A stretch of 30,885 nucleotides of DNA from Terriglobia bacterium. Its GTDB lineage: Bacteria; Acidobacteriota; Terriglobia; UBA7540. Below, piece by piece: positions 8,607 to 16,839 of the stretch. The position numbers were made by a program, and so were the translations under genes. How positions within the stretch are numbered: position 1 is the stretch's first letter; the number at the start of each line of letters is the position of its first letter. Location: positions 1 through 30,885 of the forward strand of contig JASHSC010000697.1 of assembly GCA_030036915.1 (NCBI GenBank), given 5' to 3'. The notes under the pieces were generated by a model. The model saw only the letters and a list, made by a program, of their open reading frames with translations. It had not been told where the DNA came from and made no database searches.

Positions 8607-9914
8607 ATGCCATCTCTAAATGTTTCGCAATGGCCAGTCCGTGGAAATCCGCTGAAAGACCACCAAGCCGCGCGGGATTCATCGGAAATCCTGATTATCG
8701 GCGGTGGCGTCATCGGCATTTGTTGTGCGTACTATCTCGCGCTGCAGGGGCGAAAGGTTACGGTTATTGATAAAGGCGAATTAGGAGCGGCTTGCTCTTA
8801 CGGAAATGCCGGGCTGATTAGCATTAGTATGCCGCTGGCGGCTCCGGGCGCGATTTCGAAGGCCCTGAAGTGGATGGCAAATCCTGAAAGCCCTTTTTAT
8901 ATCAAGCCTCGGGTGAGCCTCGAATTACTTTCATGGATTTGGTGCTTCCAACAGGCCTGCCGGGAAAAGCTGATGCGCAAGACTATCCCTCTGCTGCGAG
9001 ATCTTAGCCGGGCGAGCCTTGTACTCCACGAAGAATTGGCGGCAAAAGAAGGGGTGAGCGGTTCTTACACGCAAAGTGGACTCCTAATGGTTTTTCGGAG
9101 CAGGCAAGGATTGGAAGCGGGGATTCATGAGGCAAAACTGTTTAACGAGTATGCGATTCAGACGGATGTCCTCGACGTAGAGGCGGTTCGCGGGATGGTA
9201 CCTGCCGCCAGTCCGAGCATCACCGGGGGAATCCATTACCAAGAGGACGGGCATCTGGATCCCAACCAATTTGTTCAGGCACTCGCGAGCTTGGCAATAC
9301 AAAAAGGAGTGAATGTCTTCCCGCGAACCGAAGTATTGGGATTCGAGACTTCCGATCGAAAAGTGACTGCGGTCAGGACGACACGTGGAGATTTCGGACC
9401 GGGCCAAGTTGTCTTGGCCGCGGGGGCCTGGTCGTCATCTCTCGCCAAGGATCTCAGGCTCAATGTGCATATTCAACCGGCAAAGGGTTACAGCATTACG
9501 GTTCGCCGGCCACTCGGATGGCCCTCGATACCGTTGATGTTGAGCGAAGCGAAAGTGGCCGTGACACCCATGCAAGAAAAGTTGCGTTTTGCTGGAACAT
9601 TAGAATTGGCAGGTATGGAGTTCTCATTCAATCAGCGAAGAATCTCGGCAATATTGCGTGCGGTCCGTGAATACGTTCCCGAGGCCCGGGAAAATGAGCT
9701 TATTGAGATCTGGCGCGGTTTGCGGCCGTGTACTCCTGACAGCCTGCCCATCATCGAACAGTCCAAATCATACGAGAATTTGATCATTGCAACGGGTCAC
9801 GGAATGCTGGGTGTGTCGTTAGGACCCATCACGGGCAAGCTCGTCTCGCAGATCGCCTCCGGCGAGGTACCGGATATTAACTTGTCAGCCCTTACGACGG
9901 CAAGATTTCAGTAG
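8607..9914 (+). CDS. DadA-like FAD-dependent D-amino-acid dehydrogenase / oxidoreductase
   Basis: 435 residues of the DAO/DadA flavoprotein fold. The FAD-binding dinucleotide motif IIGGGVIG covers residues about 30-37, followed by the acidic end of strand two (VTVIDKG). CSYGNAGLIS is the DadA-type substrate-side motif. VVLAAGAWSS and the C-terminal LRPCTPDSLPII plus ATGHGMLGVSLGP are also typical of the DadA group. DadA enzymes oxidatively deaminate D-amino acids at the inner membrane; relatives act on sarcosine, proline or opines, so substrate is open. The start is uncertain: a purine-rich AGAGGGAG lies unusually far (about 14 bases) upstream and the first about 28 residues precede the conserved fold. 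It is followed after 41 bases by the transglutaminase-like gene, suggesting an operon. Confidence 0.88.
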   Translation: MPSLNVSQWPVRGNPLKDHQAARDSSEILIIGGGVIGICCAYYLALQGRKVTVIDKGELGAACSYGNAGLISISMPLAAPGAISKALKWMANPESPFYIKPRVSLELLSWIWCFQQACREKLMRKTIPLLRDLSRASLVLHEELAAKEGVSGSYTQSGLLMVFRSRQGLEAGIHEAKLFNEYAIQTDVLDVEAVRGMVPAASPSITGGIHYQEDGHLDPNQFVQALASLAIQKGVNVFPRTEVLGFETSDRKVTAVRTTRGDFGPGQVVLAAGAWSSSLAKDLRLNVHIQPAKGYSITVRRPLGWPSIPLMLSEAKVAVTPMQEKLRFAGTLELAGMEFSFNQRRISAILRAVREYVPEARENELIEIWRGLRPCTPDSLPIIEQSKSYENLIIATGHGMLGVSLGPITGKLVSQIASGEVPDINLSALTTARFQ

Positions 9915-9955
9915 CCGTAGAGCAAGAGACACTTTTTGAGATAAGGAGCCTTGAG

Positions 9956-12175
9956 ATGAAAATATTCAGGAAAAGCACGTTGGCTTTGATTTTGATGGCG
10001 AGTGGACCATTGTGGATTTCCTTGACTGTCGAGGGAGCGTCAGCCAGCCCTTTGACTGAGCGCTTTAATCTTCGACATGAGGTGACCCAGGACTCCTGGG
10101 AATGGCGACTGCCCGGCGACCTGAAGATCTCGGTGCGCGCCTGCCAGGATCCGGGGACTAGTGATCCGACGGCCTACGCGGTATTCGATTTTGAGACCCC
10201 GTCGACAGCGAAAGTGGAAGCAGAATTCGGGCTGACACCAAAACTGGGACAGGTCGTTGCAGAAGGCGAAACCGCGCGAAAAGAACACGAAATAAGATTG
10301 GATGGGCTTCGGCCCCGAGCTACCGAGTATTACGTACGGTTTCGAACCTTCGATGCTTCATCCGCCTGGTCAAGCCCGGTGCTCTCCTTCCAGACGCTTC
10401 TTCGCTACACTTATGGCTATAGCTTCTCCACGAACGATCCAGAACTTCACTGGCAGGAGGGCGTCCCAAGAATTATTACCACCAACCTCTGTCCTCAAGC
10501 AGCTGAGGTAAGCCGAAGGATTCGCGACGTCGACGCAAAGGCCTACTTGCAGCACATCATTCAAACGATCATCCAGCCGCAGATGACCCAGCTTGAAAAA
10601 GTAAAAGCGATTATGACGTTTGTCGGCACGGCGGTTCACCATAACCCGCTGTATGTTTACGATGGGCCGTATTCTGGCCTGCTTCGACAGGATCCCAATA
10701 CCGGTTTCTTGGAGCCGGGTGGTGACCAGGAAGCCGTGATGGTTTTGGAACTGCATTACTGCCAGTGCGGAACAGTCCAACCCGTGGCGGCGGCGCTTTT
10801 CCGGCTCATCGATGTGGGTGGGGGAGCTTGGCCAGCCCCCAACGGTCACCACTCATCGGGACGAGTGATGATCAATGGGCAATGGTGTTTCGCGGATGAA
10901 GACGCCTACAAGAAAGGTGCCTTCCCGTTGATGCTGGACGGTTCCCTGCCTCCGTTAGATTGGTTACTGCAGGGTGATCATGTGTATCTTCTCGACACCA
11001 AGCGAGCTTGGAGTGATTGGGGTTCAAACGGCGATTGGATGCTCACAAAGGATGGTTTCCTCATCACCGGTAACACGGGCGGTGGGCATGATTCATCGGA
11101 AGACGCCTACGCCTCGGCATGGTTTGGGGCCCGCACGGAATTTCCGCCCAGCCTTCCACGACCGTTGCCGGTGACCCATTTTGAACGCGGCGAGGTTTTG
11201 CTCGAATGGGGCGGGTCTTATGATCGGGATAACGACTTTCGCGATTACATTGTAGAGGTGGGCACGGGACCGGAACTGAGTGACATTGGCCGCTTTCACA
11301 CGACGCGGGCGTTTTACGAGGTCAAGCTGCCGCATGAGGGCAGGTATTACTGGCGTGTTAGAGCGACGGACCATCACGCCTCAGGTACGCCTTACGCGGG
11401 AAAGATCTACTATGAAAACTCCAAAGAGAGCTCCTTCGATACCGCCAGGCTCCCGCAGGGGCTCGGCGATTCCCCCAACACCAAATCCCTTCATCCGCCT
11501 GAAGATGTTCTGTTCTCGCTTGACGTCGCCGATGGCTCGCTGGGCGGGCTTGAGCCGCGCGGGGCCATTCCTGATGAGGCGACCCTGGGCACTGGAGCTT
11601 ATGCAGGGACAGACCTGTTTAACGTCGAATGGGGGAAGGATGGACGTGTCCTCGAATTGATGGATCCGAGCAACCGGTGGGCAAGTCCCCGTCGAGTGGT
11701 ACGGAGGACTTGGTACAAGGCCGTGACGGCAAGAATCACCCCTGAAGATTCGTGGGAGTTAAGCTGTGCCATACGAACCGGTCGTTCGTTCATAGCTGGA
11801 AATTCCAGCTTTCCGCTGCTGTATGTCACCGATCCAACCAGCGCCGAGCGAGCGATCGGCATCACGCTGGATCCCGTATTCGGAACGGTGAGTGGGGCCA
11901 CGAGGGATAGTGTGGGTTGGTCAAACCTTGATGCCTTCGACCCACAGAATCGATGGCACACGTACACCGTTCGTTTCTCCGCAAGTGAGAAGGCAAGAAG
12001 CTCCGCTGCACCCCAGAAGAATGTCATAAGTTATTTTGTCGATGGCAAACAATTGGGCGCCAACGCAACGATTCCCGAAGGGGTGACTCCGGGCACAGTA
12101 TGGATTTCCAGCAATCCGGTGGCGGATGTAACAGCTTGGATTGGCAAGGTCGAGATCGACAGAGTACGGCGATAG
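9956..12175 (+). CDS. Secreted transglutaminase-like protein with FN3-type and lectin-like domains
   Basis: 739 residues. AAGGAG lies 8 bases before the ATG. A Sec signal peptide occupies residues about 1-30, probably cleaved near VEGASA. Residues about 35-145 look like a fibronectin-III or purple-phosphatase-like beta domain (contains LRPRATEYYVRFRTF). Residues about 180-350 carry a transglutaminase/protease-like core: HYCQCGTVQ with C271 (or C269) as likely nucleophile, GHHSSGRV with H298/H299, and FADEDAY with D314/D316, in the Cys-His-Asp order of the superfamily. A second FN3-like domain follows (residues about 400-495, with YYWRVRATD), then a C-terminal concanavalin-like beta domain (about 520-739). 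It may hydrolyse or crosslink peptide bonds outside the cytoplasm. The exact family is not recognised; the triad assignment is inference. Confidence 0.8.
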   Translation: MKIFRKSTLALILMASGPLWISLTVEGASASPLTERFNLRHEVTQDSWEWRLPGDLKISVRACQDPGTSDPTAYAVFDFETPSTAKVEAEFGLTPKLGQVVAEGETARKEHEIRLDGLRPRATEYYVRFRTFDASSAWSSPVLSFQTLLRYTYGYSFSTNDPELHWQEGVPRIITTNLCPQAAEVSRRIRDVDAKAYLQHIIQTIIQPQMTQLEKVKAIMTFVGTAVHHNPLYVYDGPYSGLLRQDPNTGFLEPGGDQEAVMVLELHYCQCGTVQPVAAALFRLIDVGGGAWPAPNGHHSSGRVMINGQWCFADEDAYKKGAFPLMLDGSLPPLDWLLQGDHVYLLDTKRAWSDWGSNGDWMLTKDGFLITGNTGGGHDSSEDAYASAWFGARTEFPPSLPRPLPVTHFERGEVLLEWGGSYDRDNDFRDYIVEVGTGPELSDIGRFHTTRAFYEVKLPHEGRYYWRVRATDHHASGTPYAGKIYYENSKESSFDTARLPQGLGDSPNTKSLHPPEDVLFSLDVADGSLGGLEPRGAIPDEATLGTGAYAGTDLFNVEWGKDGRVLELMDPSNRWASPRRVVRRTWYKAVTARITPEDSWELSCAIRTGRSFIAGNSSFPLLYVTDPTSAERAIGITLDPVFGTVSGATRDSVGWSNLDAFDPQNRWHTYTVRFSASEKARSSAAPQKNVISYFVDGKQLGANATIPEGVTPGTVWISSNPVADVTAWIGKVEIDRVRR

Positions 12176-12329
12176 GCATAGATGCAGTGCGGGGAAAGCG
12201 AGAATCAGCCCTACGCCTTAATGTCTGCGAGCTTGGTGGGGCGGACTTTTCTCGGCTTACAGTGCATTGGAGACTTCGAGAGGGGTGTCGTCCCCACGCG
12301 GATTAATTCTCACGGATTTGTCGCGTTTT

Positions 12330-12350
12330 CTGCTTCGTTGGCTGAAGCAG
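12330..12350. other. 7-bp perfect hairpin between transglutaminase-like and NagB-like genes
   Basis: CTGCTTC and GAAGCAG form a perfect 7-base stem with a 7-base loop. There is no downstream T-run on the plus strand, so it is a weak terminator candidate for the upstream gene. The rest of 12176-12463 holds no convincing gene. Confidence 0.3.
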
Positions 12351-12385
12351 TCGATTCTCGGCGTCAAAGCGACTTCAAGATGCCC

Positions 12386-12416
12386 TTGAGATGACCGAAG
12401 ATGCGAAAAATATAGG
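12386..12416 (+). promoter_or_regulatory. Possible sigma70 promoter of the NagB-like gene
   Basis: TTGAGA at 12386-12391 and AATATA at 12409-12414 are separated by 17 bases and followed by an A-rich leader leading to the GGAGGAG ribosome site. The -10 match is weak and this is a guess from sequence alone. Confidence 0.3.
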
Positions 12417-12463
12417 AAAATCGTCGATAAAAACTAAAGCAAAAAACATTTTTGGAGGAGACC

Positions 12464-13234
12464 GTGGACATTTTTACGTGTGATCATGCCTCTGTCAATG
12501 TTTACCAATCTAAGCTAGAAGCCAGCCGCGCAGCATCTGCCCATGGAGTAACGGTTTTGCGCAAGTGTATCTCGTCTCGTGGACGAGCCTCCATTATTGT
12601 CGCAACTGGCCTTTCACAACTGGAAATGATTGACGCGCTGGTGCAAGAACCGAATTTGGATTGGCACCGGATTGAAGTTTTTCATATGGACGAATACGTC
12701 GGGTTGCCCGAGACACACCCTGCGAGTTTCCGGCGCTGGCTGAAAGTACACTTAACGGATGCTGTTCATCCAGCTGCAGTCCACTATTTAAATGGTGACG
12801 TTGCGGATTCCGAGGAAGAGTGCGAACGCTATGGTGCACTACTTCGTTTCGCGCCGATCGACATTTGCTTTCTCGGCTTTGGGGAGAACGGTCACATAGG
12901 TTTTAATGACCCGCATGTAGCCAGATTCGATGATCCTTATACCGTCAAAAGGGTTAAGCTAGACGTACGGTCGAGGATGCAACAGGTGGGTGAAGGCAAT
13001 TTTCCTCAACTGGAATCAGTTCCCCCTGAAGCACTCACGATCACTTGTCCCACGTTACTTGGCGCCGAACACTTGATATGTTGTGTTCCAGAACGGCGTA
13101 AAGCCGAGGCAGTTAGAGCCGCGCTTCAGGGGCCGATCACTTCGCTCTGCCCGGCATCCATTGTTAGGACGCATCCCCGCGCGTTCGTATTCCTGGACGC
13201 AGACTCAGCTTCGCTTTTGCAGGGTGTCGCCTGA
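12464..13234 (+). CDS. NagB-family glucosamine-6-phosphate deaminase (variant active site)
   Basis: 256 residues starting at the GTG at 12464, which has GGAGG five bases upstream; a TTG at 12452 would overlap that site. NagB converts glucosamine-6-phosphate to fructose-6-phosphate and ammonia in the cytoplasm. Family motifs seen are IIVATGLSQLEMIDAL (phosphate loop), VFHMDEYVGL with D76 (E. coli D72), FGENGHIGFND, and GPITSLCPASIVRTHP near the C-terminus. At the positions of E. coli D141, H143 and E148 it has N142, H144 and D149, so two of three ring-opening residues are changed conservatively. Similar variants occur among NagB paralogues of environmental bacteria, so a related sugar phosphate is possible. 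Its 3' end runs into a Gfo/Idh remnant. Confidence 0.88.
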   Translation: MDIFTCDHASVNVYQSKLEASRAASAHGVTVLRKCISSRGRASIIVATGLSQLEMIDALVQEPNLDWHRIEVFHMDEYVGLPETHPASFRRWLKVHLTDAVHPAAVHYLNGDVADSEEECERYGALLRFAPIDICFLGFGENGHIGFNDPHVARFDDPYTVKRVKLDVRSRMQQVGEGNFPQLESVPPEALTITCPTLLGAEHLICCVPERRKAEAVRAALQGPITSLCPASIVRTHPRAFVFLDADSASLLQGVA

Positions 13235-13394
13235 TGTGGATGTCTACGATGCGGCGGCCATGAGTGCTCCCGGCCCCTTGAGTGAGAATTCTGTGGCGCA
13301 AGGCAGCGCGCCGGTGAAATTTCCGGATTTCACCCCGGGGACGCTGGCAACAATCGCGGCAGCAATTGTGAGGTTTAGGGTGGACTGCACTTAA
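13227..13394 (+). pseudogene. C-terminal remnant of a Gfo/Idh/MocA oxidoreductase
   Basis: A frame overlapping the last bases of the NagB-like gene reads DVDVYDAAAMSAPGPLSENS followed by VAQGSAPVKFPDFTPG and stops at 13392-13394. This matches the conserved end of many Gfo/Idh/MocA family NAD(P)-dependent sugar oxidoreductases, where a VYDA segment, a PLSE-SV segment and a final PDFTRG-like segment close the protein. No start site or Rossmann domain is present. Fusion to the NagB-like gene end suggests that a deletion removed most of the oxidoreductase. Confidence 0.6.
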
Positions 13395-13812
13395 GGGAAT
13401 CTGCCTGATCCGTGTCGTGCAAGGAGCTCGAATGAGCCACCATCCGGCAGGGAGAAATTGCGTCATTGGTCACACAGTTGCGCACCACCCGCAGTCATTG
13501 ACGGCATCACGCGCAGTGGTACCACCATTCCTTCGTTCTGCACTCCGGCCTCGTCGGGCCGGGTGTAGCGATTGGCGCCCAACCCTCCTCTGTAGCATCG
13601 GCCGGCGTGCGTTGTTTTCACCTCGCCACCAAAACGGATGGCGCGGACATGGTCCTTCACATACCATCTGTTTCGGCGCGCGCATGCAGAAATTGCCCGT
13701 GGACCCGAGGTTGTGGTTGGCCGCGCACGTTTGAGATGACCCGTTTTGTTCCTTGAACATATGAGTCTTGGACAACACCGAACCTAGACAAGTTAAATGT
13801 TAAGGGGTAATT
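13395..13812. other. Non-coding stretch, no gene recognised
   Basis: 418 bases between the Gfo/Idh remnant and the MSOX-like gene. Short frames exist in several phases but none shows a ribosome site plus recognisable protein. Given the neighbouring remnant, it is probably decayed coding DNA. The last about 60 bases are AT-richer and may hold the promoter of the next gene. Confidence 0.5.
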
Positions 13813-14955
13813 GTGGCAAAACACTTTGACGTGATTGTGGTCGGCGTGGGCGCGATGGGCAGCGCTGCCACCTACCACTTGGCGCGGCGTGGCAAAAAGG
13901 TACTCGCTCTTGAGCGTTACAGCATTCCGAATGAAATGGGTTCCTCTCATGGCATTACGCGCATCATTCGGTTGGCCTATTATGAACATCCCTCTTATGT
14001 TCCCTTGCTGATCCGCGCATATGAATTATGGCGGGAGCTTGAACAGCAATGCAGCCAGCAGCTTCTCCATGTCACCGGTTCTGTTGACTCTGGTCCACCG
14101 GGGAGCCCTACATTTGAGGGGGCAAGAGTTTCTTGCACTATCTACGATCTTCCGCACGAGATTCTTACTAGTGCTGAGCTGAAGAAACGCTTTCCAGGCT
14201 ATGCACTCCCCACCGACCACCATGCTGTTTACCAGCCGGAAGGCGGATTCCTCCTGCCCGAGCGCTGCATTATTGCGCATGTCACACTAGCCCAATCCCA
14301 TGGTGCCGATGTGCGAGCGTGTGAGAGGGTTTTAGGATGGGAGCCGACCGGTAAAGGAGTACAAGTGGTCACAAATCGGGCCACTTATGAAGCCGACCGG
14401 CTTGTGGTGGCCGCTGGAGCATGGATTTCGCAACTGGTAACATGTCTTGCCGCGCTCGTTGAGCCTGAGCGGCAAGTCTTGGCGTGGTTTCAACCCCTCC
14501 GGCCCGAGTTGTTCTCATCGAAGAGATTTCCGGTCTTTAACGTCATCGTAGAAGAAGGTCGATTTTACGGCTTTCCGGTCTTTGATGTCCCCGGGTTCAA
14601 AGTCGGACGTTACCACCATCTCCGCGAATCGGTGGACCCTGATAAGATGCTCCGTGAGTTCAATCACCGCGACGAAAATGTCTTGCGTGGCTTCACTAAG
14701 CGGTACTTCCCCGCCGCCGCGGGTCCCACGATGGCCATGAAGACTTGCATGTTCACGAATACGGCCGACGAGCACTTTATTCTCGACTTTCATCCAAAGT
14801 ACCCGCAAGTGGTTATCGCTTCGCCTTGCTCTGGTCACGGCTTTAAATTCAGCAGCGTGATTGGCGAGATCCTTGCAGATCTCGTGGAAAATGGGAATAC
14901 TCGCCATGACATTTCCATGCACCGCCTCGACCGGCTAACCGCCCGGCCGAACTAG
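13813..14955 (+). CDS. Monomeric sarcosine oxidase / N-methyl amino acid oxidase family (MSOX)
   Basis: 380 residues, start GTG at 13813 with AAGGGG five bases upstream. It is an FAD-dependent oxidase of the MSOX/SolA group: VVGVGAMGSAATYHLARRG (dinucleotide motif), LALERY at the end of strand two, SSHGITRIIRLAYYEHPSY (the family signature), LVVAAGAW, and MKTCMFTNTADEHF with C312 at the place of the cysteine that covalently binds FAD in MSOX (C315). SPCSGHGFKFSS near the end is also typical. Such enzymes oxidise sarcosine, N-methyltryptophan, pipecolate or fructosyl amino acids, releasing hydrogen peroxide; the specificity here is unknown. It is cytoplasmic. It is downstream of the NagB-like gene, with debris between, and immediately upstream of transposon remnants. 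Confidence 0.9.
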   Translation: MAKHFDVIVVGVGAMGSAATYHLARRGKKVLALERYSIPNEMGSSHGITRIIRLAYYEHPSYVPLLIRAYELWRELEQQCSQQLLHVTGSVDSGPPGSPTFEGARVSCTIYDLPHEILTSAELKKRFPGYALPTDHHAVYQPEGGFLLPERCIIAHVTLAQSHGADVRACERVLGWEPTGKGVQVVTNRATYEADRLVVAAGAWISQLVTCLAALVEPERQVLAWFQPLRPELFSSKRFPVFNVIVEEGRFYGFPVFDVPGFKVGRYHHLRESVDPDKMLREFNHRDENVLRGFTKRYFPAAAGPTMAMKTCMFTNTADEHFILDFHPKYPQVVIASPCSGHGFKFSSVIGEILADLVENGNTRHDISMHRLDRLTARPN

Positions 14956-15143
14956 ATTAGGGTCTGCGGTTGTGAGCGGAACGGCCCACGAAGGTCTAAA
15001 ATAGTAGAAAGCTGGTGTGGGCGGACACAAACCCACGAAAGTCGAACCGGACGAGCGAATTCCCTCATGCCATAGTTTTTTGGAGTGAACCCTTGAAATG
15101 AGACAGTCCAGATGGGCACACCTGGCTTGGAAAGGAGAGTCAA

Positions 15144-15485
15144 GTGAAGCGGAAACGGTACTCGCGGAAGTTCCAACGCAAGGCGGCGGAGCGCATGTGG
15201 ACCTGCGAGAGTATTGCGCGGTTGGCGGAGGAATTGGGGGTAACACCGCGCTGCCTCTACAAGTGGCGCAAGAAACTTGATTTGGCTGAATCCGGGGAAG
15301 AGTTGGCACGACCCTGCACGCACGAGGCATCCTTCCGTAAGCAGGCCCAGCAGTGAAAGCGACTGCTGGCAGAAAAGGTCTTGGAAGTGGATTTTTTCAA
15401 GGGTGCCTTGCAAAAAATCGAGGCTCGACGCCAGCGGAGCGGCGGTTCTGGCGAGACGGTATCTACGACCAAGTCCGGGAATTGA
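15144..15485 (+). pseudogene. IS3-family OrfA (helix-turn-helix protein), nonsense mutation
   Basis: ATG at 15144 follows GGAGAG. The first 70 codons encode a basic helix-turn-helix domain (MKRKRYSRKFQRKAAERMW, IARLAEELGVTPRCLYKWRK). A TGA at 15354-15356 interrupts the frame exactly before KRLLAEKVLEVDFFKGALQK, the conserved leucine-zipper end of OrfA. A Leu codon (TTG) is the likely ancestor, giving QQLKRLLAEK. The frame then continues to TGA at 15483-15485. Confidence 0.75.
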
Positions 15486-16292
15486 TGCCGTTGCAAGGTA
15501 GCCTGAGTATCGAGCGCATGTGTAAGCTGGCCGGGGTTAGCCGAGCCACCTTCTACCGATCTTTGCGGGAGCAACAACCGGTGGAGGAGGAGATGGAAGT
15601 GCGGTCGGCCATTCAGCAAATCGCGCTGGAACATCGGCGTCGCTACGGGTACCGGCGGATCGCTCGCGAGATGCGTCGTCGAGGCATGCCGGTGAATCAC
15701 AAGCGAGTTCTGCGGATGATGCGCGAGGACAACCTGCTGGCGGTGCAGCCACGGGCCTTCGTGGTGACCACGGATTCGGATCACGGATTCGAGGTCTACC
15801 TGAACCTGGCGGGCCGCATGAAGCTGACGGGTATGGATCAGCTCTGGGTCGCCGACATCACCTACCTTCGGCTGAACGCTGAATTTGTCTACCTGGCCGT
15901 GATCCTCGATGGTCACTCCCGCAAAGTGGTCGGCTGGGCGTTGGACCGTACGCTGACCGCACGTCTGGCGATCGCTGCGCTGGACCAGGCGATCGCAGAG
16001 CGGCAGCCGAACCCCGGCTTGGTCCATCACTCGGACCGCGGAGTGCAATGTGCTTGCGCGGAATACGTGGCGGTTCTCAAAAAGCACGGGTTGATTCCGA
16101 GCATGAGCCGCCCGGCCAATCCCTATGACAATGCGAACTGCGAAAGCTTCATCAAGACCTTGAAAAGGGAGGAAATTTAAGCCGGCCGGTATGACAACTT
16201 GGAACATCTGCGTGCGAACATCACCGAGTTCTTCGAGGAGTATTACAATCGGCAGCGGCTGCACTCGACGCTTGGCTACCTGTCGTTCGCCA
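15418..16292 (+). pseudogene. IS3-family OrfB transposase (rve/DDE integrase), nonsense mutation
   Basis: OrfB is in the -1 frame relative to OrfA; an A6 run at 15412-15417 is the probable frameshift site for an OrfAB fusion. The uninterrupted frame can be read from 15353 to 16180 with a HTH_21 segment (SIERMCKLAGVSRATFYRSL) and the DDE triad: D168 in VADITYL, D228 in HHSDRGV and E264 in CESFIKTLK (numbering from 15353), with 35 residues between the second D and E. A TAA at 16178-16180 replaces the Tyr expected in EEIYAGRYDN. The frame continues afterwards with AGRYDNLEHLRANI and RQRLHSTLGYLS before homology ends. Confidence 0.82.
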
Positions 16293-16335
16293 GAACCAAA
16301 TTAGGGATGACATACTTCCTGGTGGGTGCTCTTCT

Positions 16336-16629
16336 GTGTTCCATCTCGTCCGGACGATGAAACCTACGGTGAGTCGCTTGGGGGTGTCGCCCAGCCTGGC
16401 TCGTTGTCTGTTCTCGACCAACGTGATCGAGAGTCCGCACAGCGGAGTCCGCCTGCGCACGCGTAAAGTCTGCCGCTGGCGCGACGGTCAGATGGCGATG
16501 CGTTGGGCAGCCGCTGCCCTGCTCATGACCGAACAGAATTTCCGGAAGATTATGGGCTACCGCGACCTGTGGATGCTCAAATCAGCCTTAGATCACAAGG
16601 AGGTGTCCCCGCAAAGTAAGGTGGCGTAA
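16336..16629 (+). pseudogene. C-terminal fragment of an IS256 (Mutator)-family transposase
   Basis: 97 codons read STNVIESPHSGVRLRTRKVC, then RWRDGQMAMRW and FRKIMGYRDLWMLKSAL. This is the conserved C-terminal end of one IS256-family subgroup, including the Glu of the DDE triad in the NVIES motif. The N-terminal two thirds are absent. It is joined to the truncated IS3 element at about 16286-16335. Bases 16630-16839 hold no gene that could be recognised. Confidence 0.75.
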
Positions 16630-16839
16630 AAGGGCGTATACTTCCGTGGCAGACTATGCCAGGAGCGAGACCTTGGCTATACTTGCACACGATTGCGTGC
16701 TACTTAAAGACCCTTACCAGCAAGGGAGCTTTATCCGCATTAACATAGGGAAAGCTTCGTCTGGGGCGGCAGCGGGGACGAAGGTTGTTGTCAGGAAGTT
16801 TCATCAACGCAATCTGAATTCTTTTTGCAGGGGGCCGTT

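Larger units (their letters stand above)
15086..16292 (+). mobile_element. Inactivated IS3-family insertion sequence, right end truncated
   Basis: The element holds OrfA and OrfB in the usual -1 frame relation. A left end is possible at TGAACCC (15086), followed by GAGACAGTCC, but no matching right inverted repeat is seen because homology stops after the GYLS codons at 16285. Downstream sequence belongs to an unrelated IS256-type transposase. Both frames carry nonsense mutations, so the element cannot make its own transposase. Confidence 0.75.

Noticed and set aside
12182..12394. 70-codon plus-strand frame after the transglutaminase-like gene
   Set aside because: No ribosome site and no recognisable protein. 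It overlaps a hairpin and lies in the probable promoter region of the NagB-like gene.
15257..16264. 335-codon open frame on the minus strand
   Set aside because: It lies fully antisense to the IS3 OrfA/OrfB genes, whose DDE motifs are clear. The opposite frame is open by codon bias only and encodes no recognisable domain.
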